44,509 bases of DNA. Source: Deltaproteobacteria bacterium. Its GTDB lineage: Bacteria > Desulfobacterota > Dissulfuribacteria > Dissulfuribacterales > QOAL01. How positions within the stretch are numbered: position 1 is the first letter of the stretch; each line of letters begins with the position of its first letter. Shown one piece after another: positions 1-8,807 of the stretch. Where the stretch lies: assembly GCA_015494395.1 (NCBI GenBank), contig WGBG01000177.1, positions 1-44,509 on the forward strand, given 5' to 3'. The translations under genes were made by a program, and so were the position numbers. A model generated the notes under the pieces. That model ran no database searches. It was not told where the DNA came from and saw only the letters and a program-made list of their open reading frames with translations.

Positions 1-175
1 CCGCGAAAGAGGAATTCCCATAATAGTCGGCTATATGGGGATTCCTCTGACAAAGGAGATGCAGTAAATACGGCAATCCAGAAGGGTTTCAAAATCTGGA
101 AAGCTATAATCGACATAACTCCTTTTAATTCCATTAAAAAAATAATTTTCCGGATTTTGAAACGCTCAATCTAGG
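1..175 (+). repeat. Family 1 palindromic element, copy A (left end cut by window edge)
   Basis: Long form of a dispersed non-coding element, missing its left terminal repeat because the window begins inside it. It holds the central hairpin (GAATTCCCATA pairing with TATGGGGATTC, one mismatch). A second module follows whose arms, GTTTCAAAATCTGGAAA and TTTCCGGATTTTGAAAC, form another hairpin. It ends in CGCTCAATCTAGG, the right terminal inverted repeat. Compared by eye with the copies at 14218, 29392 and 35182. Confidence 0.85.
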
Positions 176-183
176 TTATATTA

Positions 184-305
184 TCTGGTTGAGTGATATC
201 CAGGTTTTCTGCATATCCCCTGAAGGGGGATTCCCACTGTAGTGGGCTATGTGGGAAGTACGATAACAAAAGATATGCGGTGAAGCTGGCAATACCTTAA
301 TCTGG
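184..305 (+). repeat. Family 1 palindromic element, copy B (diverged short form)
   Basis: Directly follows copy A. The left end (CTGGTTGAGTG) and the order of blocks match family 1, but the sequence has drifted and the right terminal repeat is hard to recognise. The central hairpin is of the TTCCCAC/GTGGGAA subtype, shared with the copy at 29392 and different from that of neighbouring copy A. No second hairpin module is seen. It lies just downstream of the stop of the hybrid kinase on the minus strand. Confidence 0.7.
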
Positions 306-342
306 GAATTTATATGGGGTTCATGAAGTTACTCCCCGTGGT

Positions 343-3300
343 TCACATAAATTCCTGGAACAAGGGGTCGTTTTTGAGCTTTTGGAACTCGTTATGGACT
401 CGTTTGATGTCAGATTTTATCTTCTCAATTTTTTCAGCACGGGCGGTCTTTTCAAGTTCCTTCAGAAGTGATGCCAGGCGCATTGCACTGACATTCCCTG
501 CAGAGCCCTTAAGAGTATGGGATATTCTGACAGCGGCTTCCATGTCATTATCGTCCAGTGACTGCTCAAACTGTTCAAGTAGCTCATTTGTATTTTTAAG
601 GAAGAGTGATACCACTTTGGAGGTCAACTCCCTGTCCCCCATGGTTCTGTTAAGTAAGTCCTCTTTATCAAAGACCGGGATAGTTTCAGCTTCCTCCTTA
701 TCTTCAATCTTGGCCACATCACTTTTGATGGTACTCTTTTCATGTTTTTCTTGTTCCTTAAGCCATTTTTTCAGCACCGATACCAGCCTGTAGCTGTCCA
801 CCGGCTTGGTAAGATAGTCATCCATACCGGCCTCCAGACACCGTGTAAGTTCCTCTGAGAAGGCATGGGCAGTAAGGGCGATCACCGGTATTTTGGGATT
901 GATGACTCCTGAATCATCCCGGCGGATTGCCTTCACTGCCTTAATGCCGTCCATAACCGGCATCTGGATATCCATGAGCACCAGGTCATATGGTATTTCC
1001 CTGAGCACATGTATTGCTTCCAAACCGTTGTTAACAGCCTCTGCCTGGATTCCTAATGACCTCAGGATTCCCAGTATGACCTGCTGATTAACATGGTTAT
1101 CCTCAACAACCAGTATCCTGCCCTGAAGATGGGTGGACTTCAGCACGTTTCCATTTAATGAGTGCGAATCCTGGCCTTCCTTTAGGCTTTGACAACCTGG
1201 GGCATTGGGATTACCACGCATTAAGTGCACAGAGAACCAGAATATGCAGCCCTTCTCCGGGCTGGTATCTACCCCAATGGTACCATTCATCATTTCAACG
1301 AGGTTTTTGCATATCGCAAGCCCCAGGCCAGTACCACCAAATTCCCTGGAAATGGACGTATCAAGTTGTGAAAATTTGTTGAAAAGTTTCTCTGCCCTGT
1401 CCGGCGGGATACCAATACCCGTGTCTTTTACAAAAAATTTAATCTCAATGTCTGATGGTGTGGCCTTTACCAGTTCCGTCCTTACGGATATGCTGCCCTC
1501 ACGGGTAAACTTTAAGGCGTTGCCAATAAGGTTAATGAGTATCTGGCGGAGTCTGCCCGGATCACCCCTGAGGCAGCAGGGAAGGTTTTCGTCAACCGAA
1601 ACGTTGAATTCAAGCCCTTTTTCCCTGGCCTCAAGCCTGAAGCCTTTGGCAATGTCTTCCATAAGTTTATTTAGGTGAAAATCGGTTGAATCAAGTTCCA
1701 GTTTGCCAGCCTCGATCTTTGATATATCCAGGATATCATTAATTAAAAACAGGAGGGCTTCTGCGCTTGAGTGAGCAGTTGCTATGTACTTGCGCTGCTC
1801 CTGGTCAAGCCGGGTGTTGGAAAGGAGTGAGAGCATGCCAATGACACCATTCAGTGGGGTGCGTATTTCATGGCTCATGTTTGCAAGGAACGCGCTTTTT
1901 GCCTTGTTTGCCTCCTCTGCCTTTCTCGTCGCCTCTTCAAGTTCAATCTGAAGTGTTTTCAGATCGGTAATGTCGCTTGCTACCCAGACAACCAGCATAT
2001 CCTCGATTGAGCCTGGATTAACAGGTGTTGCTGTGATATGAAGCCATCGTTTCTGGCCATTCTTCATTATCCGTTCAATTTCATAGGTAACGGATTCCCC
2101 TGACATTAATTTGGGATAGTACATTTTACCAAACATTTCATACTCTTCCTCTGAGTTGAAGAGTATCCTGCTATCTGCACCTTTTAAAAATTCCGGAGAT
2201 GTACCTGCCATTAGGGACACAGTGCTGTTGAAGGAGATTAGCTTACGATTCTTGGTAAGTGCAATCCCAACGCCTGCATGTTCCATGATGCCTTCAAGCT
2301 CGTTGAGTTTCTGGTTAAGTTTCTCCTCTAGCCGGACAAGCGGTGTTACATCATGCTTGATGGCTATGAAGTGGGCAATCTTTCCCCTTTCGTCACGGAC
2401 AGGAGCAATTGTGGCGTCTTCCCAGTAAAATGTTCCGTCTTTTCGCCGATTACAAAACCTTCCGCGCCAAATTTTTCCGGACATTATAGTATTCCATAGC
2501 TGCTTGTAGAATGCCCTGTCATGTCTGCCTGATTTGAGCATTGAGGGATCCTTGCCGGTTACTTCCGTATATGAGTACCCGGAGATCCTGGTAAAAGCAG
2601 GATTTACATATTCAATTATACCTTTCCTGTCAGTTAAGACTATGCTGCTGCCGCTCTGTTCAACGGCGGTTTCAAGGATCTTGATCTTTTGCGCATCGCG
2701 TATGCCCTTTCGAATATCCTGAACGAAGGCGTAGCAGAAAATGTCTTTTGCCGCCTCGTTATTATGCCGGTTAAAATCTATAATTACAGGGATGCTTTCC
2801 CCCTTTGGAGAAATTATTTCAGTACGCACGGTTATTGCAAGGGTCGTTTCCGTTCCTGATATTTTATCGCGAAACAGCTTTCTGTCTTCAGGGCTAACCA
2901 GTTCTGTCAGACGCACACCTATTATTTCATTGTCATCCGGTTCAACACCGAGCATTTCCTTAAATTTCTGGTTGCATTCCTCTATCTCAAGGTTTGATGC
3001 GTTCATCACAAGAAATCCGTCCTTGTTGCCCTGCAGTATAGAATTATACCGTGTTTCACTCCTGTTTTTTGCAGTGCGTTCCTTTTGGAGCTGGGAATAA
3101 CCTCGATTAAGCATGAAAATACCCCATATAAGAGGGATCAGGGCGCATAAAAACGCAGCATTCGTGTGGATAAAGGCATTGCGCAGGAGTGCCATTCCCG
3201 GTGGCATAAAATTTTCGGAATACATTATTAGTATGCCAAAGGAATCTGGCAGGACATTTGTATAGCGGAAGTTGTACATGGCGTTGCGGTATCTTTTCCG

Positions 3301-4074
3301 CAACTGGTGACGTGACTGCAGTTCATCCCATATCCCAGGCCCAAGCCCCAGGCTTTTGAATTGGGTATTTTCAAACTGGCGGTATTTTTTTATTAACTCC
3401 AGTTGTCCCTGGGATTCGTCAAGCAGGAAAAAACCTGTCTGCCTAGGACTGAACATTACGCCGGTGTTGGTCATGCCCCAGACATACATTCCGTCCATAT
3501 CAGATGGGGTTATATCCCTGAGAAAGGTATATGGATCAATCTTTCCAACCAGTACACCATAACGTGCGATGTGCGAGGTGACCCTCTGGGAAAGATATAG
3601 GCCAAGGGTGCCAGAGGTTACCCCCTTGGCAATATATGAGCCTGTGCCGGTCTTAAGTGCTTCGGTAAAATAGGGTCTGAAACTGTAATTCTTGCCCTCA
3701 AACCTATCGTCTGTAGAGAGGATGCACTGCCCCTGGTCATCCAGCAGGAATATGGCTGTGAAATGGCTTTTGATAGCAATGTCTTTGAGATAGTTAGTGA
3801 TTCTCTGTTTTACAGCAGGGTTGTCCCCCCCGGAAAGTGAATCCACTATATAGGGATTCATGGACAGCAGGGACAGGTCCAGCAGCTTCTGATGGACCCT
3901 TTCAGAGATTATCCTTTCCTTGGTACGTATGCCCTTTATTATTTCTTCTTTTTTGTACCCACGGAAGTTTTCATAGTTGACAAATGTTAAGGCTGCACCA
4001 ACAGAAAATATCACAATAGCCACGGCAATAACGAGGCATGTTGACTTTTTTCTTTTTACTTTTGGGTAAGCCAT
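343..4074 (-). CDS. Membrane hybrid sensor histidine kinase (Cache-PAS3-HisKA-HATPase-REC-HPt)
   Basis: A 1243-residue tripartite phosphorelay kinase. Membrane helices at about 12-32 and 301-323 enclose a periplasmic Cache-like sensor (about 35-295). Three PAS domains follow (about 345-455, 470-580, 590-700). The HisKA motif SHEIRTP has the phospho-accepting H735. The ATPase has the N-box near 845-857, DTGIGIPP at 884-891 and GGTGLGLA at 913-920. The receiver domain (from about 986) has phospho-Asp D1035 and K1090, and the C-terminal HPt has H1186 in SHTLKGSAG. All catalytic residues look intact, so it should autophosphorylate and relay His-Asp-His. Its start overlaps the end of the upstream REC-GGDEF-EAL gene by 19 bases, which suggests translational coupling and makes that protein's receiver the likely target of the HPt (inference). 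The ligand is unknown. Confidence 0.93.
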   Translation of the reverse strand: MAYPKVKRKKSTCLVIAVAIVIFSVGAALTFVNYENFRGYKKEEIIKGIRTKERIISERVHQKLLDLSLLSMNPYIVDSLSGGDNPAVKQRITNYLKDIAIKSHFTAIFLLDDQGQCILSTDDRFEGKNYSFRPYFTEALKTGTGSYIAKGVTSGTLGLYLSQRVTSHIARYGVLVGKIDPYTFLRDITPSDMDGMYVWGMTNTGVMFSPRQTGFFLLDESQGQLELIKKYRQFENTQFKSLGLGPGIWDELQSRHQLRKRYRNAMYNFRYTNVLPDSFGILIMYSENFMPPGMALLRNAFIHTNAAFLCALIPLIWGIFMLNRGYSQLQKERTAKNRSETRYNSILQGNKDGFLVMNASNLEIEECNQKFKEMLGVEPDDNEIIGVRLTELVSPEDRKLFRDKISGTETTLAITVRTEIISPKGESIPVIIDFNRHNNEAAKDIFCYAFVQDIRKGIRDAQKIKILETAVEQSGSSIVLTDRKGIIEYVNPAFTRISGYSYTEVTGKDPSMLKSGRHDRAFYKQLWNTIMSGKIWRGRFCNRRKDGTFYWEDATIAPVRDERGKIAHFIAIKHDVTPLVRLEEKLNQKLNELEGIMEHAGVGIALTKNRKLISFNSTVSLMAGTSPEFLKGADSRILFNSEEEYEMFGKMYYPKLMSGESVTYEIERIMKNGQKRWLHITATPVNPGSIEDMLVVWVASDITDLKTLQIELEEATRKAEEANKAKSAFLANMSHEIRTPLNGVIGMLSLLSNTRLDQEQRKYIATAHSSAEALLFLINDILDISKIEAGKLELDSTDFHLNKLMEDIAKGFRLEAREKGLEFNVSVDENLPCCLRGDPGRLRQILINLIGNALKFTREGSISVRTELVKATPSDIEIKFFVKDTGIGIPPDRAEKLFNKFSQLDTSISREFGGTGLGLAICKNLVEMMNGTIGVDTSPEKGCIFWFSVHLMRGNPNAPGCQSLKEGQDSHSLNGNVLKSTHLQGRILVVEDNHVNQQVILGILRSLGIQAEAVNNGLEAIHVLREIPYDLVLMDIQMPVMDGIKAVKAIRRDDSGVINPKIPVIALTAHAFSEELTRCLEAGMDDYLTKPVDSYRLVSVLKKWLKEQEKHEKSTIKSDVAKIEDKEEAETIPVFDKEDLLNRTMGDRELTSKVVSLFLKNTNELLEQFEQSLDDNDMEAAVRISHTLKGSAGNVSAMRLASLLKELEKTARAEKIEKIKSDIKRVHNEFQKLKNDPLFQEFM

Positions 4075-5789
4075 GTCTTTAATATTTGATCTGCAGGACC
4101 TGGTTTGCAGAAATAATAACCCTGATGCAGGATCGTCCCGACCCGGTTAAGATAATCTGCCTGTTCAAGCGTCTCAACACCTTCTGCAACAACCGACAGG
4201 CCAAGGGCTGTGGCCATGTGAAAGACAGCTTTCACTATAGCGCAGTCATTTTCATCGTCAGGGATACCCAGTACAAACTGCCGGTCAATTTTTATTTCAG
4301 CAATGGGTAATCGTTTTATATATGCCAGTGATGAGTAACCTGTGCCAAAATCATCTATTGAAAATCGAATTCCCAGCTCAGCAAGTTGCCTCATCTTGTT
4401 GGCGATATCATCCACGTTGGCTATCAGGAGCCCTTCTGTGACTTCCAGCACTAGCCTGTTGCCTGGTATTCCCCACAATTTAATAAAGTGTGTTACCTGG
4501 GAGGCAAAATCAGGCGTGCAGAAATGCCGGGGACTGATATTAACCGAAATGGTAAAATCAGAGTCTGGATATTGGGAAATGAGTTTGCAGACCTCGTTAA
4601 GGACCCAGTTACCAATTTTAAAGACGAGATTAGTCTCTTCGGCTACGGGTATGAAAATCATGGGAGGCACAATCCCCCGTTTGGGACTGTACCATCGAAC
4701 CAGTGCCTCCGCACCTGTAAAATTGCCATGGGCATCTACCTGTGCCTGGAGATAGAGCCTCAGCTCATGGTTTTCTATGCCGTGCATGAGCTCATTTTCA
4801 ATTGCAAATTTTTCCCTGATTTCTTGTTCTAGTCCTTCATCATATATGACAGAACAATTTCCACCCAGGTGTTTTGCTTTGCGGAGGGCTGTATCCGCCT
4901 TTCTGATCACATCATCAGGCCCCTCCCCTGCCAGGCATTGGACAGGAGCAGCCCCAATGCTCACGGTGAGCTTTATGCCATCATCAATTGTGAATTCCTC
5001 TTCCATGGCAATGTGAATTTTTTGGGCTATACTGTCCAGGGAGTCAGTGATCTCAGCGGGCGGGTTGTTATTATCCAGAGGAGTCGGCGTAAGTATACCG
5101 AATTCATCAGCGGCAAAGCGAGCGATGATACTTTCATCTGCAAAACATGAGTGCAATCTGACGCCAACGTAATTTAACAAAAGGTCTCCTGTCTCAATTC
5201 CTCTTGCCTGATTTACTATCTTGAAGCGGTCTATGTTTATTAAAAACAGGGCTGCCATGTTCCCAGAAGATATGGCCTCTTCGAGACGGGATCTTAAAAA
5301 GACCCTATTGGGCAGCCCGGTGGTCTGGTCATAGTGAGCAATAAAATCCGCCAGCCGTTTGGCATCGTTAACAGCCTTGGTAAGTGCTAGATGCAGAGAG
5401 ACAAAGCGTGTTCCGACTGTAATGTGTGCCTTAAGTTCATCCGGATCAAAGGGTTTTGAGATGAAGTTGTCCGCTCCGGCTTCGAGAGCTGAGATAATAT
5501 CGTTTTTTTCACTACGAGAGGTGAGCATTATGACATAGTGTGGTACCTCAGGACGTTCCTCTCTTAAAGTCTTCAGTACCTCAATTCCGTTAATTCCCGG
5601 CATGTGCCAGTCCAGCAGGAGTACAAGTGGAGTGTCAATTTCCAGTAGAATTTTTTGTGCATCAACGCCGTTGTCAGCTTTTAGGATTTCGAAGCCCCAT
5701 TTATTCAACGTGGATTCAAGCAAAAGAGATATTACTGGATCATCATCCGCAATGAAGATTTTTTGTGATTGATCGGTATTTAAAGTCAT
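4056..5789 (-). CDS. Response regulator with REC, degenerate GGDEF and EAL domains (c-di-GMP phosphodiesterase)
   Basis: A 577-residue cytoplasmic protein. The receiver domain (about 8-125) has the acidic pocket IADDD and phospho-acceptor D60. The GGDEF domain (about 150-315) has FAADEF at 225-230 where an active cyclase has GGDEF, so it is probably not a diguanylate cyclase and may only bind GTP. The EAL domain (about 335-570) keeps E361-A-L, LEVTEG, the metal-binding IDDFGTGYSSL and EGVET, so it should hydrolyse c-di-GMP. It is the first gene of a two-gene minus-strand operon; the hybrid kinase downstream overlaps it by 19 bases. The kinase would therefore control c-di-GMP turnover through this receiver (inference from context). 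Confidence 0.92.
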   Translation of the reverse strand: MTLNTDQSQKIFIADDDPVISLLLESTLNKWGFEILKADNGVDAQKILLEIDTPLVLLLDWHMPGINGIEVLKTLREERPEVPHYVIMLTSRSEKNDIISALEAGADNFISKPFDPDELKAHITVGTRFVSLHLALTKAVNDAKRLADFIAHYDQTTGLPNRVFLRSRLEEAISSGNMAALFLINIDRFKIVNQARGIETGDLLLNYVGVRLHSCFADESIIARFAADEFGILTPTPLDNNNPPAEITDSLDSIAQKIHIAMEEEFTIDDGIKLTVSIGAAPVQCLAGEGPDDVIRKADTALRKAKHLGGNCSVIYDEGLEQEIREKFAIENELMHGIENHELRLYLQAQVDAHGNFTGAEALVRWYSPKRGIVPPMIFIPVAEETNLVFKIGNWVLNEVCKLISQYPDSDFTISVNISPRHFCTPDFASQVTHFIKLWGIPGNRLVLEVTEGLLIANVDDIANKMRQLAELGIRFSIDDFGTGYSSLAYIKRLPIAEIKIDRQFVLGIPDDENDCAIVKAVFHMATALGLSVVAEGVETLEQADYLNRVGTILHQGYYFCKPGPADQILKTWLTQK

Positions 5790-6208
5790 AGTCAGAATTT
5801 CAGATTTGATTCATTGCCCGGTACCGAAGTGCACTAGACAGGATTATTTTTGGGTGGCAGTGAATGTGGCCATGCCCACGATTTTCAAATTCCACGCGTA
5901 ATGTTTGGACATCATATCCATCAGATGCACGGAGTAATCAAACAGGGGGTTTCACGTTTGATTAGGTTAAGTTACCGTCCTTTAATTCATCGGCATACTG
6001 ATGCCTAATATTTATTTTTTTGAAATTAATTTTGTCCCCCAGCTATTTTCTTTTACATGCCTAATTCCCCAAATCCCTTTTCATCATCCCAAATTGACAC
6101 AGGATTCCCATAATGTTAGCCTCATCAATTGTTCTGAATGAATCCGATCTCGTTTTTCCAGGCATCCGGGGTTTGTGGTGCAAATATTCTGAATTTAAGG
6201 ATCATTTT
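5790..6208. promoter_or_regulatory. Divergent intergenic region with an inverted repeat
   Basis: A 419-base gap between divergently transcribed genes, so it must hold promoters for both. The clearest structure is a perfect inverted repeat, TAATCAAAC at 5935-5943 and GTTTGATTA at 5956-5964, with a 12-base centre, which suits a dimeric regulator or a hairpin. A smaller repeat, GGCAT/ATGCC, lies near 5992-6005. I see no convincing -35/-10 pair and no coding potential upstream of 6209. Confidence 0.4.
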
Positions 6209-7921
6209 ATGTCAATCAAACGCGGTATTTTCTTGTTTTTTCTAGTTCTTACCCTTTTATCACCATGTCTTTTCTTATCCGTTTCCTGTGCCACAGCAGT
6301 GAAAAATTACAAAGCTGCTGCCACAGCTACTGTGCAGGACGATAATGCAGCAAGCGAAACCGGGGTTATTGACAACACTCTTCCCACTCTTAAATCCATC
6401 CTTGAGCTTCGGGCCCACCTGGAAAAGCAGCTTAAAGAGAAAAAAAAGCTTCTTAAATATGCCTCGTCCCAGAGTGAAAAGAATCAGCTTCAACGCGATA
6501 TTCAGCGGATAAATCAACAACTGACAGAATCCCGTGAGGATTTTGACAGGATTGCAGCAGGGATAGATATATCAAGCTTCCAGGATAAAAAAGAAAAAAA
6601 ATTTGATTGGAAAGAAGAGATCATATCACTGGTAAGGCCTGCTCTTGATGAGATGAAGCGCGTGACTGCAAAAGTGCGCCAGAAATCCGAGTTGAATATG
6701 GAGATTGAGCGGGTAGGCAAGTTGCTTCCCATTGCCAGAGATGCTGTAAAAAATATAACGATGCTTATTTCAGAGACCAATGACAGGACATTGAAGCGGG
6801 CATTGCAAAAAGAGCTTAAGAGGTGGAATAATACGGTTACCCAGCTTGAAAACCAGTACAAGATTGCCAAAATGCAGCTTGAGCAGCTCGAGAGTGAAGA
6901 AAAGTCGCTGATTGAAGCCTCCAGATCGTCAGTTGCCCATTTTTTCAAGACGCGGGGCCTGTATCTCATTCTCTCTGTCCTGGTATTTGTGGGCATAATT
7001 ATCTTCTGGGTGGCTGTTTACAGATTGATTGTAAAGGTTGTACCTGGTTACCGTGAAGAGCATATTTCCCTCAAACTGAGAATTTTTGACCTGACAGTCA
7101 GGATCATTGCCGCAGTTATGGCAATTTGCGGCATATTTGTTGTGCTTTACCTAGCACAGGACTGGATGCTCCTCAGCCTTGCAATCGTGGTTATGCTTGG
7201 TGTTGCATGGACAGCCAGGCTTGCCATTCCCCGCATGTGGAACCAGGTCAGGTTGATGCTTAATATCGGGCCTGTGCGTGAGGGAGAACGGGTGGTGATT
7301 GATGGTATCCCTTGGCTTGTCAAAAAAATTAATGTCTATTCTGACTTTTACAATCCTGAACTCGGGGTAACTCTTCGTTTTTCTATTGATAAACTTCTTG
7401 CTATGGCATCCCGCCCCTTTGAACATTACGAGCGGTGGTTCCCGTGCCGCAAGGGGGATTGGGTGATTCTCTCTGATGGCACCCGTGGCAAGGTGATCTC
7501 CCAGACACATGAGATGGTGGACCTTGTAATGCGCGGCGGGGCAAGGAAGAGTTATCGCACCGCTGATTTCCTCAGCCTGAATCCATTAAATTTGTCCAGT
7601 AACTTCAGGATAAAGGTACCGTTTGGCATAAGTTATGACCTTCAGGAACATGCAACCTCGTTGATTCCCCAGGCATTGTCAGAGTATATTGAGGAAAAGG
7701 TGCAAGAGGAAGGATATGCAGAGCACCTGAAGAATCTGCGTGTTGAATTCAAGGAAGCCGGGGCCTCTTCCCTTGACCTGGTTGTTATAGCAGATTTTGA
7801 CGGGGAAATGGCGCCGTTATATAATCGTCTGAAAAGGGCTGTTCAGCGTTGGTGCGTGGAGGCATGCACAATAAACAACTGGGATATACCATTCCCTCAG
7901 CTTACTGTTCACAAGGCTTAG
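6209..7921 (+). CDS. MscS-family mechanosensitive channel-like membrane protein with N-terminal coiled coil
   Basis: I choose the ATG at 6209 (570 residues). A TAAGG motif lies about 9 bases upstream and the protein then begins with a good signal peptide (MSIKRGIFLFFLVLTLL, cleavage near residue 28). An in-frame ATG at 6113 would bury this signal behind 32 residues. Residues about 55-240 are highly charged and predicted coiled coil. Hydrophobic segments follow at about 251-276, 295-315 and 320-335. The C-terminal part is a soluble alpha/beta region resembling MscS, with a beta domain around GDWVILSDGTRGKV and the motif IKVPFGISYD. The pore helix is not a textbook Gly/Ala-rich MscS helix, so 'MscS-like' is a family-level call. 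It probably acts in the inner membrane. The stop codon lies inside a small palindrome. Confidence 0.7.
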   Translation: MSIKRGIFLFFLVLTLLSPCLFLSVSCATAVKNYKAAATATVQDDNAASETGVIDNTLPTLKSILELRAHLEKQLKEKKKLLKYASSQSEKNQLQRDIQRINQQLTESREDFDRIAAGIDISSFQDKKEKKFDWKEEIISLVRPALDEMKRVTAKVRQKSELNMEIERVGKLLPIARDAVKNITMLISETNDRTLKRALQKELKRWNNTVTQLENQYKIAKMQLEQLESEEKSLIEASRSSVAHFFKTRGLYLILSVLVFVGIIIFWVAVYRLIVKVVPGYREEHISLKLRIFDLTVRIIAAVMAICGIFVVLYLAQDWMLLSLAIVVMLGVAWTARLAIPRMWNQVRLMLNIGPVREGERVVIDGIPWLVKKINVYSDFYNPELGVTLRFSIDKLLAMASRPFEHYERWFPCRKGDWVILSDGTRGKVISQTHEMVDLVMRGGARKSYRTADFLSLNPLNLSSNFRIKVPFGISYDLQEHATSLIPQALSEYIEEKVQEEGYAEHLKNLRVEFKEAGASSLDLVVIADFDGEMAPLYNRLKRAVQRWCVEACTINNWDIPFPQLTVHKA

Positions 7922-7933
7922 GGACAGTCCCTA
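7919..7933. repeat. 15-bp perfect palindrome overlapping a stop codon
   Basis: TAGGGAC at 7919-7925 and GTCCCTA at 7927-7933 flank a single A. The TAG stop of the MscS-like gene is the first three bases. The motif resembles short REP-like palindromes but occurs once here, so membership of a family is a guess. Confidence 0.5.
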
Positions 7934-7985
7934 TGTGCCTTAATGCCGTTCAGGTTTGTTCAGGCGAACAAAAAGGAGAATACAA

Positions 7986-8513
7986 ATGTCCGGATCAAAA
8001 AAAGAGTATTCCTCTGGTATCAGGCCTGCCTGTGTTTGCAGGGCGTTGCTGCTTGCTTTATCCTTTCTGGTCATGGCTTCCTCTGTTTATGCGTGGGGTC
8101 CGGGTGCAGGTGGCCCGTCTGCGAATGCACCGTGGAAGAATGCACAGAAATTCAAACAGAACCTGGTAAAGAAGCTTAACCTTACAGAGGAACAGTCTGC
8201 ACTCCATGACAAGATGCATGCAGCCCGCAGGGCATTTATGGAAAAGGCATGCAGTGAGGATAATGCCGAAGGATGCAGGCAGAGCAAGCTACGCAAGCGT
8301 ATGTTTCACCTGTTCAGGGCTGAGCTTGCGGCTGAAAACCCTGATTTTGCCGGTGCAGCAGCAAAGCTCAAGGCTGAGTATCATGGAAAGTACAAGACAG
8401 AGTTTGATGCAATGGTAGATTCCAGGGCGGAATTTATGGGCAGTTTGACCCGGGAGCAGAGGGACAAGCTTCTTGAGCTTCGTCCGCGCAGGGCAATGCA
8501 GGGTATGAAGTAA
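7986..8513 (+). CDS. Spy/CpxP-like periplasmic LTxxQ-motif protein
   Basis: A 175-residue secreted helical protein. The ATG at 7986 is chosen because AAGGAG sits 7 bases upstream; an earlier in-frame ATG at 7956 has no such site. The N-terminus is a long signal peptide (hydrophobic RALLLALSFLVMASSVYA, cleavage after about residue 36). The mature part has two copies of the family signature, LNLTEEQ and LTREQRDKL, at either end of an all-helical region. Spy/CpxP-type proteins are periplasmic chaperones or modulators of envelope-stress signalling. The pairing with an upstream MscS-like channel suggests an envelope-stress role (inference). The tail RPRRAMQGMK is basic. Confidence 0.8.
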   Translation: MSGSKKEYSSGIRPACVCRALLLALSFLVMASSVYAWGPGAGGPSANAPWKNAQKFKQNLVKKLNLTEEQSALHDKMHAARRAFMEKACSEDNAEGCRQSKLRKRMFHLFRAELAAENPDFAGAAAKLKAEYHGKYKTEFDAMVDSRAEFMGSLTREQRDKLLELRPRRAMQGMK

Positions 8514-8519
8514 ATCAAA

Positions 8520-8534
8520 ACTGGATTGAGCGTT
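8520..8534 (-). repeat. Solo terminal repeat of family 1
   Basis: ACTGGATTGAGCGTT matches a family 1 terminus but no element body follows. It is probably the remnant of a degraded copy in the gap between the Spy-like gene and the antitoxin gene. ATGCTGCAG downstream, near 8549, may be a second scrap. Orientation is assigned from the resemblance to the reverse complement of a right end. Confidence 0.5.
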
Positions 8535-8579
8535 TTAATTTCGCTTATATGCTGCAGAATTGAATAGAGGGGGCGTCCC

Positions 8580-8807
8580 ATGTCTATATCCGTGCAGTTA
8601 ACACCAGATATAGAGAAACGATTAACAATCTTGGCAGAGTCAACTGGTAAGCCCAAAGATTTTTACATTCGCCAGGCCATTCAGGAATACCTTGATGACC
8701 TGGAAGATATTTATCTTGCTGAAAAACGGTTAGAGGATCTGCAGAAGGGCTTGAGCAGAACATATTCACTTGCAGAAGTGGAGCGTGAACTTGGCCTGGA
8801 AAATTGA
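8580..8807 (+). CDS. RelB/CopG-like ribbon-helix-helix antitoxin
   Basis: A 75-residue protein beginning MSISVQLTPDIEKRL, a typical ribbon-helix-helix start: the beta strand SISVQL, then helices with TGKPKDFYIRQAIQEYL. The C-terminal acidic tail (DDLEDIYLAEKRLEDL, then LAEVERELG) would wrap the toxin. An AGAGGGGG motif precedes the start. Family members bind their own promoter and neutralise a RelE-type ribonuclease. The toxin reading frame begins inside the last codons of this gene, as is usual for relBE, but the toxin is frameshifted (8785-9055). This antitoxin may therefore be an orphan or act on other toxins. Confidence 0.85.
   Translation: MSISVQLTPDIEKRLTILAESTGKPKDFYIRQAIQEYLDDLEDIYLAEKRLEDLQKGLSRTYSLAEVERELGLEN

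Noticed and set aside
1-305. Tandem repeats considered as a CRISPR array
   Set aside because: Only two units, long and diverged, with internal hairpins and no unique spacers of regular length; no cas genes.
6094-6120. TTGACA at 6094-6099 as a -35 box for the MscS-like gene
   Set aside because: No -10 hexamer at 16-18 bases; the nearest TAATGT is only 11 bases away.
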